DNA of 33,635 nt from a virus, in IMG/VR virus record IMGVR_UViG_3300046000_003524, positions 1 to 33,635 of that record; one strand, 5' to 3'. Both the position numbers and the translations under genes were made by a program. This document shows, piece after piece, positions 13,344-20,743 of the stretch. How positions within the stretch are numbered: position 1 is the stretch's first letter; each line of letters opens with the position of its first letter. The notes below the pieces were generated by a model, which did not search any database, was not told where the DNA came from, and worked only from the letters and a program-made list of their open reading frames with translations.

Positions 13344-13586
13344 ATGAAGCATACTATTGAACTTGATTATGAAACTATAGACAAGATCGTTACTGAAACA
13401 TTGCTTGAACAGCGGTCGAGTCTCCTTGAGGACTATCAGAATGGTAACGTTCGTGTGTTCGATACGGATCCTGTCAACGACCGTAAACAGATTGGCGAGG
13501 TGATCAAGGCACTGGAGAAGGTCATTGACTGGTACTCTATACCTGGTACCTATAAGTTCGCTGAACTGCCTACCTTCGATGCCTAA
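13344..13586 (+). CDS. hypothetical protein, 80 aa
   Basis: The upstream sequence AGGAGAATGAATATG is the same as before the hsp20 gene. AGGAG is seven bases from the second ATG (13344), which I choose, and only one from the first (13338). The acidic product is largely helical (IELDYETIDKIVTETLLEQR, then VIKALEKVIDWYS). It overlaps the next gene by eight bases. No family recognised. Confidence 0.6.
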   Translation: MKHTIELDYETIDKIVTETLLEQRSSLLEDYQNGNVRVFDTDPVNDRKQIGEVIKALEKVIDWYSIPGTYKFAELPTFDA

Positions 13587-13965
13587 GTATCTTGTAGAAA
13601 CAATCTCGATACACCGTATTCGTTATGTTGTCGATTGTGAGAGTGCAGAACATGCAAAAGACACAGTCACGATGAACGAGGCGGAAGAGTTTTCTCAGAT
13701 GCATATCGACGAGTTAGTCACTTCTGCTCGCGTGATCGATGACGCCGAGTATCTTCGTATGTTCGACGAGGATAATGACTATCTCAAAGGGTGGTCAGAA
13801 GAGCAGAAATTTAATTATGTGCACGAAGTAAACTATGATACTTCAAATCCAGATATGAAAGAACTTGATCCTAGCCAACGTGACTGGGAATACGATGGCG
13901 GCGGAGTAAAAGTCTGGAAAGGCACAATGCAACGTTATGAGGTAGAAAATAATGGAACAGAATAA
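13579..13965 (+). CDS. hypothetical protein, 128 aa
   Basis: Starts at ATG 13579, overlapping the 80-aa gene by eight bases; an in-frame ATG at 13525 adds 18 unrelated residues. The N-terminus (YLVETISIHRIRYVVDCESA, then EHAKDTV) has the beta-strand then helix order of small alpha/beta sensor-like domains that T4-like phages encode. The rest is acidic (DDAEYLRMFDEDNDYLKGW). The gene overlaps the next by 14 bases. Function unknown. Confidence 0.58.
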   Translation: MPKYLVETISIHRIRYVVDCESAEHAKDTVTMNEAEEFSQMHIDELVTSARVIDDAEYLRMFDEDNDYLKGWSEEQKFNYVHEVNYDTSNPDMKELDPSQRDWEYDGGGVKVWKGTMQRYEVENNGTE

Positions 13966-14215
13966 AGTATATACAATTAAGTTGATGTCGGGCGAAGAAC
14001 TCATTGCTCGTGTCAAGCAAGAAGGTGGTGTCACCGAACTGCTGAAGCCTCGTACAGTTGGTATGGGACCTCAAGGTTTTGCTATGATGCCATGGATGAT
14101 GTCAGCTCCTGATAACAACGTCGTCATCTCTGATACTGTGATTGTTGGCGCCACTGAAACAAGCGCACAGGTTGCTACACAATATCTGAAACAGGTGACA
14201 GGAATTCAAGTCTAA
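13952..14215 (+). CDS. Sm-like (LSm/Hfq-fold-like) small protein, 87 aa
   Basis: The N-terminus VYTIKLMSGEELIARVKQEG matches the first two strands of Sm folds (hydrophobic-x-L-x-S/N-G-x-x-I/V pattern). It is followed by KPRTVGMGPQG and a C-terminal strand (NNVVISDTVIVGA). Similar small proteins occur in T4-like phages of marine hosts. An RNA-binding or ring-forming role is suggested by fold alone. GAGG precedes the ATG. It overlaps both neighbours, the next as TAATG. Confidence 0.6.
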   Translation: MEQNKVYTIKLMSGEELIARVKQEGGVTELLKPRTVGMGPQGFAMMPWMMSAPDNNVVISDTVIVGATETSAQVATQYLKQVTGIQV

Positions 14216-14631
14216 TGCTTGAATGTTTGATCATGGGAGACTCGATCGCAGTTGGAACGAAGATGTTTGCTCCAAAAGAGTGTGTATCTTATTCGAAAGG
14301 TGGTTGGAATACTTGGCAATGGAACAAAAAGTGGGGTAAGACTCCGCTTGAAGCCAAGACAATCGTGATTAGCCTCGGAACAAACGATCATAGCGGCGTG
14401 AATACGAAAAAAGAGTTTACAAAAATTAGAACTCGTATTAAGGTAGGCAATATAGTATGGATCATGCCTCCTTGTAATAAAGGCTTTTGCAAACCTGCAG
14501 TCAACACTGCAGTGAAGAGCATTGCTGTCAGTTACGGAGATCGTATCATCTCTACTTCGTATGTTCAACCTGATAATGTCCATCCGTCATGGCGTGGATA
14601 TAAAGATCTCGTAAAGAAAGCTGGAATATGA
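14215..14631 (+). CDS. SGNH/GDSL-family hydrolase, 138 aa
   Basis: Small serine esterase of the SGNH superfamily. Block I is GDSIAVG (catalytic S10), block III SLGTND (N57) and block V DNVHP (D120, H123), so the triad is complete. A glycine for block II is in the KGGWNT segment. At 138 aa it is very compact for the family (usually near 200). The substrate could be acetyl esters on capsule, O-antigen or lipid. It lacks a signal peptide, so it acts in the cytoplasm or is carried on virions. It sits between the Sm-like gene and the 185-aa gene, all coupled. Confidence 0.85.
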   Translation: MLECLIMGDSIAVGTKMFAPKECVSYSKGGWNTWQWNKKWGKTPLEAKTIVISLGTNDHSGVNTKKEFTKIRTRIKVGNIVWIMPPCNKGFCKPAVNTAVKSIAVSYGDRIISTSYVQPDNVHPSWRGYKDLVKKAGI

Positions 14632-15185
14632 ATGTATTTGTATTAGATACTGATCCTGTAAAAGCAGCTCAGCTGCAGTGTGATAAACATGTAGTCAAGA
14701 TGATCGTCGAGAGCGCTCAGATGCTCTCGACAGTTCATCGTATGCTCGACGGCGAGCAGTGTCGTATTCCTTCAAAGTCTGGTAAGACGATGTCGAAGGC
14801 ATGGACTCTTCCTGACGAACGCGAAGATACGTTCTATCGTGCTGTGCATATGCACCATCCTTGCACGATTTGGACTGCACAGAGTAATAACAACTACACT
14901 TGGCACTGGGTACATTTTGCTGCTCTCTGCGACGAGTATACGTATCGCTATGGTAAAGTTCATAGTACTGATACACTCTTACGAGAAGCACTCAAGCAAT
15001 TGCCTCGTAATATTCCAATTGGCTACAAGACTCAGTTTCCGTTGGCCATGGCGGCTTTTCCCGAGTGTATCGATTACAGCGACATCGTAGGATCTTATCG
15101 TAAGTTCTATCAGACAAAGCAAGAACGATTTAAGATGGCTTGGACAAAGCGTCCTATTCCAGAATGGTTTACTGTCGCAGCATAA
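14628..15185 (+). CDS. conserved phage protein of unknown function, 185 aa
   Basis: The N-terminus (NVFVLDTDPVKAAQLQCDKH, then VVKMIVESAQ) is a pattern I associate with a conserved hypothetical family in large phages. Histidines and tryptophans are many (HVVK, HMHHPC, WHWVHFAAL), and a basic MAWTKRPIPEWF closes the protein. The conserved H/C/D residues look like a metal or active site, but I cannot name the reaction. Start overlaps the previous stop as ATGA. The gene ends just before a late promoter motif and a hairpin. Confidence 0.75.
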   Translation: MNVFVLDTDPVKAAQLQCDKHVVKMIVESAQMLSTVHRMLDGEQCRIPSKSGKTMSKAWTLPDEREDTFYRAVHMHHPCTIWTAQSNNNYTWHWVHFAALCDEYTYRYGKVHSTDTLLREALKQLPRNIPIGYKTQFPLAMAAFPECIDYSDIVGSYRKFYQTKQERFKMAWTKRPIPEWFTVAA

Positions 15186-15187
15186 CA

Positions 15188-15195
15188 TATAAATA
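15188..15195 (+). promoter_or_regulatory. late-type promoter motif TATAAATA
   Basis: TATAAATA three bases after the preceding stop, 77 bases before the gene at 15272. A terminator-like hairpin lies between the two. Confidence 0.5.
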
Positions 15196-15207
15196 GAATT
15201 AATACGG

Positions 15208-15243
15208 CCGCTCCAGTAGAGATACTCGGAGCGGTTTTATTTT
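15208..15243 (+). terminator. intrinsic terminator with bulged stem
   Basis: CCGCTCC (15208-15214) pairs with GGAGCGG (15228-15234), and AGTA with TACT further in, with one bulged C and a GAGA loop. TTTTATTTTG follows. It ends the 12239-15185 operon. If the late motif at 15188 is used, its RNA would start just before this hairpin and could carry it as a 5' stem. Confidence 0.8.
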
Positions 15244-15271
15244 GTTTGATAAATATGTCAAAGGAGTTTTT

Positions 15272-15997
15272 ATGAGTGTAGCATCAGACAAGTTTGAAAA
15301 AGATGTAGCGGCAGCTATCAACTCGGCGCCGAATACTAAAGCAGTACAGGGCCGCGATGTCAAATATGCTGATGTGCAAGTAACTCGCAATGGAACTACA
15401 GCGTGGCTCGAAGTAAAGATGTCTCATGGAGATAATCTTTCGAATCCAAGATGTTTTTATATGGATGGAAAGTGGCAGACTACCTACACTACACCTGTTG
15501 CAGCTGAAGCTGTAAAGATCCTAAACGCATCTTCTCAAGCTGCAAAGTTTATCAAAGACATCTCCGCTTATTCTGGAATTCCTCACAAATCAATTATCAT
15601 TGCAACGAATAAAGGCCAACTTAAAATGCCTGGTTGTGTACCGTTGCATGTCATGAAGAGCTACTTTGGCCAATCTGGTATAAATCGCTATATTGCTAAC
15701 GAGCCGAATATGAATATCGGAGAACTCGTAACGAGACACTACCTCGAAGGAAAAGCTGCACCAGCATATTATATTCAAGCGGGCGATGACTTCTATATGA
15801 TTGGTTCTAAAAATCCGTTTGGCCTCGACAGAAATATTCCAAAGCTGGCAGGAACAGGAGATTTTAAGGTTCGTGTCTCGACTCGATCACAGTATTATGA
15901 AGTTCAAGCTGAGGTAAAGATCAAAGAGTTCATGCCTAAAAAATCAAAGTACACCGTTCTTGGAACTCCAGGAAAAATAAATCCTTTTTCGAAATAA
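15272..15997 (+). CDS. possible PD-(D/E)XK nuclease, 241 aa
   Basis: Start ATG 15272 has AGGAG at good spacing (an in-frame ATG at 15242 lies in the hairpin tail). The region KYADVQVTRNGTTAWLEVKM shows a D, then about 13 residues to a strand ending E-V-K, which is the PD-(D/E)XK nuclease core pattern. A following MSHGDNLSNPRCFY and a late basic half would carry substrate contacts. The pattern is short and common, so this is a hypothesis. The C-terminal part (YYIQAGDDFYMIGSKNPFGL) looks like an added domain. It sits before the HAD phosphatase and KxDG gene, in keeping with a DNA-processing group. Confidence 0.5.
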   Translation: MSVASDKFEKDVAAAINSAPNTKAVQGRDVKYADVQVTRNGTTAWLEVKMSHGDNLSNPRCFYMDGKWQTTYTTPVAAEAVKILNASSQAAKFIKDISAYSGIPHKSIIIATNKGQLKMPGCVPLHVMKSYFGQSGINRYIANEPNMNIGELVTRHYLEGKAAPAYYIQAGDDFYMIGSKNPFGLDRNIPKLAGTGDFKVRVSTRSQYYEVQAEVKIKEFMPKKSKYTVLGTPGKINPFSK

Positions 15998-16001
15998 AGC
16001 A

Positions 16002-16030
16002 TGTACATTTTATCGAAACTATGGTAGAGT
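16002..16030 (+). promoter_or_regulatory. early-type promoter close to start codon
   Basis: TGTACA (16002-16007), 17-base spacer, TAGAGT (16025-16030). The ATG of the HAD gene is at 16036, where transcription should begin, so any mRNA from here would be leaderless or start at the second base. The -10 box is weak. Confidence 0.55.
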
Positions 16031-16035
16031 AAACT

Positions 16036-16641
16036 ATGATAAAGAAACGATTCAGAGAGTTTATTGGTTCAGGTACACTTACGATATTCGATATCGATGA
16101 GACGCTCTTCCATACGTATGCCAAAGTTGCTGTTGTGAAAGATGGTAAGACAGTTCGTATGCTAGATAACCAAGAGTTCAACACATATAAGCGTAAGAAG
16201 GGTGAAACCTACGACTTCGGAGAGTTTGCTAACGCAGAGGTGTTCCGCAAGTCATCGAAGCCAATCACTCGAATGGTTGCCAAAACAAAAGCTATCTTTG
16301 CTAACTCGAAAAAGAATCCTCATAGTCGAGTGATTATCTGTACAGCACGTGCTGACTTCGATAACAAGGACATCTTCCTTCAGACATTCAGAGATCATGG
16401 TCTTCCTATCGATAATATCCATGTCGAACGTGCTGGTAACTTGAAGATTGACTCATCGGCTGAAGCCAAGAAGATCATCTTTAAGAAATATATAAATACC
16501 AAGAACTATACAAAGTTAAGATTGTTTGATGATGCTCCTAGCAATCTTCATGCGTTTCTTTCATTGAAGAAAGAATTTCCTGATATTACGTTCGAAGCTT
16601 ATTTTGTAAATCCTGATGGATCGGTAAAAACAGTACGATGA
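16036..16641 (+). CDS. HAD-superfamily phosphatase, 201 aa
   Basis: Motif I is FDIDET (D19, D21), motif II is IICTAR, and motif IV is LRLFDDAPSN, the acidic pair near the C-terminus. A basic Lys near residue 140-150 serves motif III. This is the phosphatase fold found in the 3'-phosphatase part of T4 polynucleotide kinase (PseT), but no kinase P-loop is present, so it is a stand-alone phosphatase. The first ten residues (MIKKRFREFIG) partly resemble the F-K-x-F leader of neighbouring genes. No ribosome site is seen upstream. Nucleic-acid end repair is suggested by the next two genes; nucleotide or sugar phosphate substrates are alternatives. Confidence 0.82.
   Translation: MIKKRFREFIGSGTLTIFDIDETLFHTYAKVAVVKDGKTVRMLDNQEFNTYKRKKGETYDFGEFANAEVFRKSSKPITRMVAKTKAIFANSKKNPHSRVIICTARADFDNKDIFLQTFRDHGLPIDNIHVERAGNLKIDSSAEAKKIIFKKYINTKNYTKLRLFDDAPSNLHAFLSLKKEFPDITFEAYFVNPDGSVKTVR
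16491..16498 (+). promoter_or_regulatory. late-type motif TATAAATA inside the HAD gene
   Basis: TATAAATA lies 140 bases before the 55-aa gene. A late promoter here would express the leader-bearing genes 16638-18582 separately from the upstream early unit. Occurrence inside a coding region weakens it. Confidence 0.35.
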
Positions 16642-16805
16642 AAACATTTAAACATTTTGTCTCTGAACAGCACGTAGACCACAAGGGTAATCCTATTACT
16701 GTGCAAGACATCCGTCTTATAGCTGGCGAAGGAAAACTTTTAAAAAGAACTATTAAACAAGCTGTTGATGTAATTAAAAGGCATCGCATGAAGAGAAACC
16801 CATAA
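16638..16805 (+). CDS. small protein with capsid-targeting-like leader, 55 aa
   Basis: The ATG overlaps the HAD stop (ATGA) and the stop overlaps the next ATG (TAATG), so it is a coupled gene. The N-terminus MKTFKHFVSEQ resembles T4 internal proteins II/III (MKTYQEFIAE), which carry the capsid-targeting sequence cut by the gp21 prohead protease. The rest is basic and helical (LLKRTIKQAVDVIKRHRMKR) and would suit DNA binding inside the head. The cleavage motif (VSE) is a weaker match to L/I-x-E than in its neighbours. Function inferred only. Confidence 0.65.
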   Translation: MKTFKHFVSEQHVDHKGNPITVQDIRLIAGEGKLLKRTIKQAVDVIKRHRMKRNP

Positions 16806-17974
16806 TGACCACATTTAAAGATTTCCTTGCAGAAGAGCTTGACGAAAGCAAACTGAAGCATCTTGAGCATGCCGAAGATCATGTAATCAATGCTGGTCAT
16901 GAAGGCTTTTCGCATGCCTATCACAACCTAAAAGATGTGCATGATAAGTTGACTGGAAAGAAAAACGATACCAAAGTGACCATGAAGTATGATGGTTCTC
17001 CTTCTGTCGTATTCGGTCGACATCCTCAAACTGGTCGATTCTTTGTCGCATCAAAGTCTGCCTTTAATAAGAATCCAAAGATTAACTATACCGAAGACGA
17101 TATTCAAAAGAATCATGGTCATGCGCCTGGCTTGGTAACAAAACTGAGAGCAGCTTTACAGCACCTTCCGAAGGTGACACCGAAGAAAGGGGTTTTCCAA
17201 GGCGATATTATGCATACGCCTGACGATGTTCATGACAATGATGGTCGAGTGCACTTCACTCCGAATACCATTACATATTCTGCTGCGAAGGCATCTGCAC
17301 AAGGTAAAGCCGCTCTCAATTCGAAAATTGGTGTTGCTGTTCATACCAAGTATAATGGCAACAACCTCGAAGACATGCAAGCCGAGCACGGCGCCGAACT
17401 CGGCGATTTTGGATTGCATAAAGATGTGCATTTGATTTCTACCGCGCATCGCCTTGATAATATCAAGTATACTCCTCAGAATCGCGAAAGATTTGCAAAG
17501 GCGATGTCTGCAGCAGCTGCAGCCAATAAGAAAACAAAGCCTGAAACATATGAAGCGATTAAAGGCCATGAGATTCCTCTGAAGACTTATATCAATCATA
17601 CTGTTCGTACTGGTACAAAACCGAATGTCGAAGGTTTTATGAATCACTACATCAAGTCGCATCAAAAGAAAGTTGATAGTGTAAAAACTGACAAATCAAA
17701 AGCCGCGAAAACTGCTGAGATGGAAACTGCAATTGGCCACGTTCAACGCAATCGTAGGCACTTTGAAAATGTGTTAAATCAACATAAGGCATTACAAAAG
17801 GCCAAGAACGTATTAACGAATACGCTTTCGAGCAATTCAGAATTTGATCATAGCATTAATGGAAAGAAAGCAAAGCCTGAAGGTTTTGTAGTAGTCAGAC
17901 ATAATCGTCCTACTAAGTTTGTTGATCGTGCTGAGTTCTCGGCAGCCAATTTTAATAGGGATAAAGCAGTATGA
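16805..17974 (+). CDS. KxDG nucleotidyltransferase (ligase)-like protein, 389 aa
   Basis: Residues 61-64 are KYDG inside VTMKYDGSPSVVFG. K61 is the candidate nucleotidyl lysine of the DNA/RNA ligase superfamily (KxDG). Later segments fit other motifs: FFVASKSAF (motif III-like), GVFQGDIM (Glu/Asp motif), and the basic FVVVRHNRPTKFVDR (motif V-like). The second half (residues 230-330) is rich in Lys/His with helical repeats. I recall similar phage proteins under a domain of unknown function (DUF6267-type), so activity is not established. The N-terminus MTTFKDFLAE has the LAE site of a prohead protease and resembles the 55-aa gene, suggesting the enzyme may be packaged. TAATG overlap upstream. 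Confidence 0.7.
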   Translation: MTTFKDFLAEELDESKLKHLEHAEDHVINAGHEGFSHAYHNLKDVHDKLTGKKNDTKVTMKYDGSPSVVFGRHPQTGRFFVASKSAFNKNPKINYTEDDIQKNHGHAPGLVTKLRAALQHLPKVTPKKGVFQGDIMHTPDDVHDNDGRVHFTPNTITYSAAKASAQGKAALNSKIGVAVHTKYNGNNLEDMQAEHGAELGDFGLHKDVHLISTAHRLDNIKYTPQNRERFAKAMSAAAAANKKTKPETYEAIKGHEIPLKTYINHTVRTGTKPNVEGFMNHYIKSHQKKVDSVKTDKSKAAKTAEMETAIGHVQRNRRHFENVLNQHKALQKAKNVLTNTLSSNSEFDHSINGKKAKPEGFVVVRHNRPTKFVDRAEFSAANFNRDKAV

Positions 17975-18582
17975 AGTCCATTCATATTACACAAGGAAGA
18001 TTTAATCCTGTCCATGCTGGACATGCGATGGTTGTGAAACATGTGATGGATTCTGCTAAAGCGGAAGGTGCTGATCATAAGATCTTGACGACTGGATCTC
18101 ATGATGCCAAGAAGAACCCTTTGACACCTGAGCAGAAGGTAAAGCATCTTTCTCGTGCTGTCAAAGGAGCGAAGGTTGAAGCGATGAGTAAAGATCATCC
18201 TACTCTTTTGCATCAGATGTCGAAGTTGCATAAAGCTGGTTACACACATGTGACGATGCATGTTGGTTCTGATCGTGTCAATGAATTCCATAAACTCCTA
18301 CATCAGTATAATGGCAAAGATCTCAAGCATGGTCATTATAACTTTAAGAGCATTAAGGTCAAGTCAGTAGGCGGAGAACGTAAAGAAGGCGGAGGTGGAA
18401 TTGAATCCGCTTCTGGTACTGCTATGCGTAAGCACGTTACCGCAGGTGATAAGGAATCATTCCATAAGATGGCTCCATCAGGTATGAGTAAAGCACATAA
18501 AGATGAACTGTATCATGATGTCCGCAAAGGCATGGGCGTGAACGAATCATTCATTGTGAGATTTAAAAACTGGATTGGTTGA
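17971..18582 (+). CDS. HxGH nucleotidyltransferase, NMNAT/CoaD-like, 203 aa
   Basis: The N-terminus ITQGRFNPVHAGHAMVVKHV carries the HxGH motif (H15, H18) with GRFNPVH typical of NadM/NMNAT and CoaD folds. A second motif near residue 150 is SASGTAMRKHV (the ISST-x-x-R type). It differs from the nucleotidyltransferase at 517, which is cytidylyltransferase-like. Reactions of the family include NMN + ATP to NAD or phosphopantetheine + ATP; here the substrate is unknown and RNA/DNA ligation substrates are also possible. Start overlaps the ligase-like gene as ATGA. The end is basic and aromatic (SFIVRFKNWIG), maybe DNA- or membrane-associated. Confidence 0.82.
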   Translation: MKSIHITQGRFNPVHAGHAMVVKHVMDSAKAEGADHKILTTGSHDAKKNPLTPEQKVKHLSRAVKGAKVEAMSKDHPTLLHQMSKLHKAGYTHVTMHVGSDRVNEFHKLLHQYNGKDLKHGHYNFKSIKVKSVGGERKEGGGGIESASGTAMRKHVTAGDKESFHKMAPSGMSKAHKDELYHDVRKGMGVNESFIVRFKNWIG

Positions 18583-18601
18583 TCCGTTAAAGTTTCTTTG
18601 T

Positions 18602-18609
18602 TATAAATA
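18602..18609 (+). promoter_or_regulatory. late-type promoter motif TATAAATA
   Basis: TATAAATA in the 88-base gap before the 690-aa gene. The leader of about 55 bases, with TTGC/GCAA pairing near 18613-18632, precedes AAGGGA and the ATG. This is one of the cleanest late sites in the window. Confidence 0.6.
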
Positions 18610-18670
18610 GGTTTGCGGTTAGGCTACGGCAATCCCGTTTGTGTAACAGATAAGCCCAAGGGAAACTCTG

Positions 18671-20743
18671 ATGGAAGATAAGAATAAAAAACCGGTTGAT
18701 ACGAAGCAGTTAAAAAAGCCAACCGGCACGTCTGTAACTGGCAAACCACTTGATAGTATCGAGATCCGTCCTCAGCTTAAGGGTCTCGGAAATCGCCAGC
18801 ATAACGAGGATACCGTAGTCCTAACTGACACCTTAGCTGAGAAAAAAGCGTTGACACTCGTTCAGCGCCAACGCAGAGCTCGCATCTTAAGAGCAAAAGA
18901 GCCAAAGATGCAGAGAGCGAAAGAAGTCGCACAACACAAGCTTGCCTCAGAAGATAAGCTGAAGGCTCGAGCAATCAACAAAGCAAGAAACATTGTCAAG
19001 ATGAGGTTTGCAGCTCGTAAGGGAACTCCTTATACCGAGCTTACCACATCTGAAAAAATTCAAGTGGATAAAGTAGTCGATAAGAAAGTCGCGCTAATTC
19101 GAAAATTAGCTGCGCGGCTTTTACCTTCGCTTCGTAAAGCGGAAGTCAATCGTTTAGCTTCATTCCAATCTGGAGCAAAGCTACAGCATGCGACTGCTGG
19201 ACCAGTCAACGAAGAATTCAATAACATCGTCGAAAGTCTTGACAGTAAGACTTCGATGCAGCTCGTCGACATCATTAATGATTCGATTGATGCTCTTAAC
19301 GAGAACAATAACACAATGGGTATTACGCTGAAGAGACTGCTTAATGCAGTTCTTCCAGAAGATGCCGCAACCTCTACTCTTATTCAAAAAGCCGAAAGAA
19401 CCGGCATACCGTTCTCGACCCTTAGAGAGGTGTTCGAGCGCGGTTCTTTTGCGTGGGAAAATGACGGCAAAGCTACACAAGAACAATTCTCTTTTGCAAG
19501 AGTGAATAGCTATATTGCCAAAGGCAGAGCGTGGACACTCGATGCAGATCTTCGCGAAGAGAAACTTATCAACGATAAGCTTGATAATGTCTTCGAAGCC
19601 TATCATACTGGTTTAAGCCCATCAACTGCCAAGAAGCGTGAAGCTCACTGGAAGAAGATGGAAAAGTATTCTGATAAAGATGATCGTGCATATCAAGATG
19701 CTCCTGGAGACAAAGAAGCTCGTAAGAAACCGATGCCACAATCTGTACATACGAAGAAATATCATGCCATGTACGGTGCTAACGAGGATTATAGTGCATC
19801 TGATATGCACGAAGATCCTGTCAACGAAAGTCTATGGGCTAATATTCATGCCAAGCGCAAAAGAATTGCAGCTGGATCTGGCGAACGTATGCGTAAGCCT
19901 GGATCGAAAGGTGCTCCAACACAAGCTGGATTAAAGTCAGCTCAAGAAGCAGTCGAAGATCAAGTAGGCAATAAGATCGCTGATACGGCAAGACACGGTA
20001 AAGTAAGATATGGCGGCGTAAGAACTGCAGATCATAAAGAAACTGCTACTCAAGAACGTCAAGAAGTTCAGTACGTTAAGCGCCATAAGATGCACACGAA
20101 AAGAGAGACTGACGCTGATCCGCAACAGATTCGTATCGCTCAAGATCAGATCAAAAAGAAAGTGATCGACGAATCCAACAATACACCGTATGTAAAAGCC
20201 TTTAAAGAAAAAGGCAGCACTGAACAACGCGGTTGGAAAGCTTCGAACAAACATGGCAAGGTAAAATACTTTGGTTTAAAGTTCAAAGATTCTGCACATA
20301 AGCATGCAGGAATCAATGAAGCTGCCGACAAGCATCCGATTGTAAAAGAATATGACTCATTAAAAAAGCACGATATTAAAACTCTTCGTAGTATGATTGC
20401 ACAGAGCGGCGGAGTTGTTGATACCTCTGGTTTTAAATCTAAAGATCACGCGGCATCACACATTATTCGTTCAAAGCACGGCAATAAAAAAGTAGATGCG
20501 GCATTTGGATTTAACGAAGATACTTCTGCAGATCGTGAAGTCGGTACTAAATCACTTGTCAAGAAGTATCAGAAAGAAACGCCTGGTCAAGAAAAAGCAG
20601 ATGTCAACGAAATGTTTAATACAACTTTCGACGAAGATATCGAGCGCAGATCAGATTTTCGAATGATCAAATTTCGTACTCCAAAAGGATGGGTTTGGAG
20701 AAAAGTTCGGAAAGAAGTAGATGTTGAGAGAGATGCCGAATGA
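18671..20743 (+). CDS. large charged virion/scaffold-type protein with DUF-like core, 690 aa
   Basis: Lys/Arg/Glu-rich and mostly hydrophilic, with extended linkers and helical segments; no catalytic motif is seen. Residues 240-295 (IPFSTLREVFERG, FSFARVNSYIAKGRAW) share a core with the 790-aa protein downstream: [ST]LxxVxxRGxxAW, then ARVNSYIxKG and ADxDLRxE. That core is a domain of unknown function I recall from phages and giant viruses (DUF5824/DUF5872 type). Many I/L/V-x-E sites (for example VNE and INE motifs) could be cut by a prohead protease. AAGGGA ribosome site and a late promoter point to a head protein. Possible internal or scaffolding protein. Confidence 0.68.
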   Translation: MEDKNKKPVDTKQLKKPTGTSVTGKPLDSIEIRPQLKGLGNRQHNEDTVVLTDTLAEKKALTLVQRQRRARILRAKEPKMQRAKEVAQHKLASEDKLKARAINKARNIVKMRFAARKGTPYTELTTSEKIQVDKVVDKKVALIRKLAARLLPSLRKAEVNRLASFQSGAKLQHATAGPVNEEFNNIVESLDSKTSMQLVDIINDSIDALNENNNTMGITLKRLLNAVLPEDAATSTLIQKAERTGIPFSTLREVFERGSFAWENDGKATQEQFSFARVNSYIAKGRAWTLDADLREEKLINDKLDNVFEAYHTGLSPSTAKKREAHWKKMEKYSDKDDRAYQDAPGDKEARKKPMPQSVHTKKYHAMYGANEDYSASDMHEDPVNESLWANIHAKRKRIAAGSGERMRKPGSKGAPTQAGLKSAQEAVEDQVGNKIADTARHGKVRYGGVRTADHKETATQERQEVQYVKRHKMHTKRETDADPQQIRIAQDQIKKKVIDESNNTPYVKAFKEKGSTEQRGWKASNKHGKVKYFGLKFKDSAHKHAGINEAADKHPIVKEYDSLKKHDIKTLRSMIAQSGGVVDTSGFKSKDHAASHIIRSKHGNKKVDAAFGFNEDTSADREVGTKSLVKKYQKETPGQEKADVNEMFNTTFDEDIERRSDFRMIKFRTPKGWVWRKVRKEVDVERDAE

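Noticed and set aside
18613-18660. Structured leader or riboswitch before the 690-aa gene
   Set aside because: Only short 4-5-bp pairings (TTGC/GCAA) are visible, not more than expected by chance.
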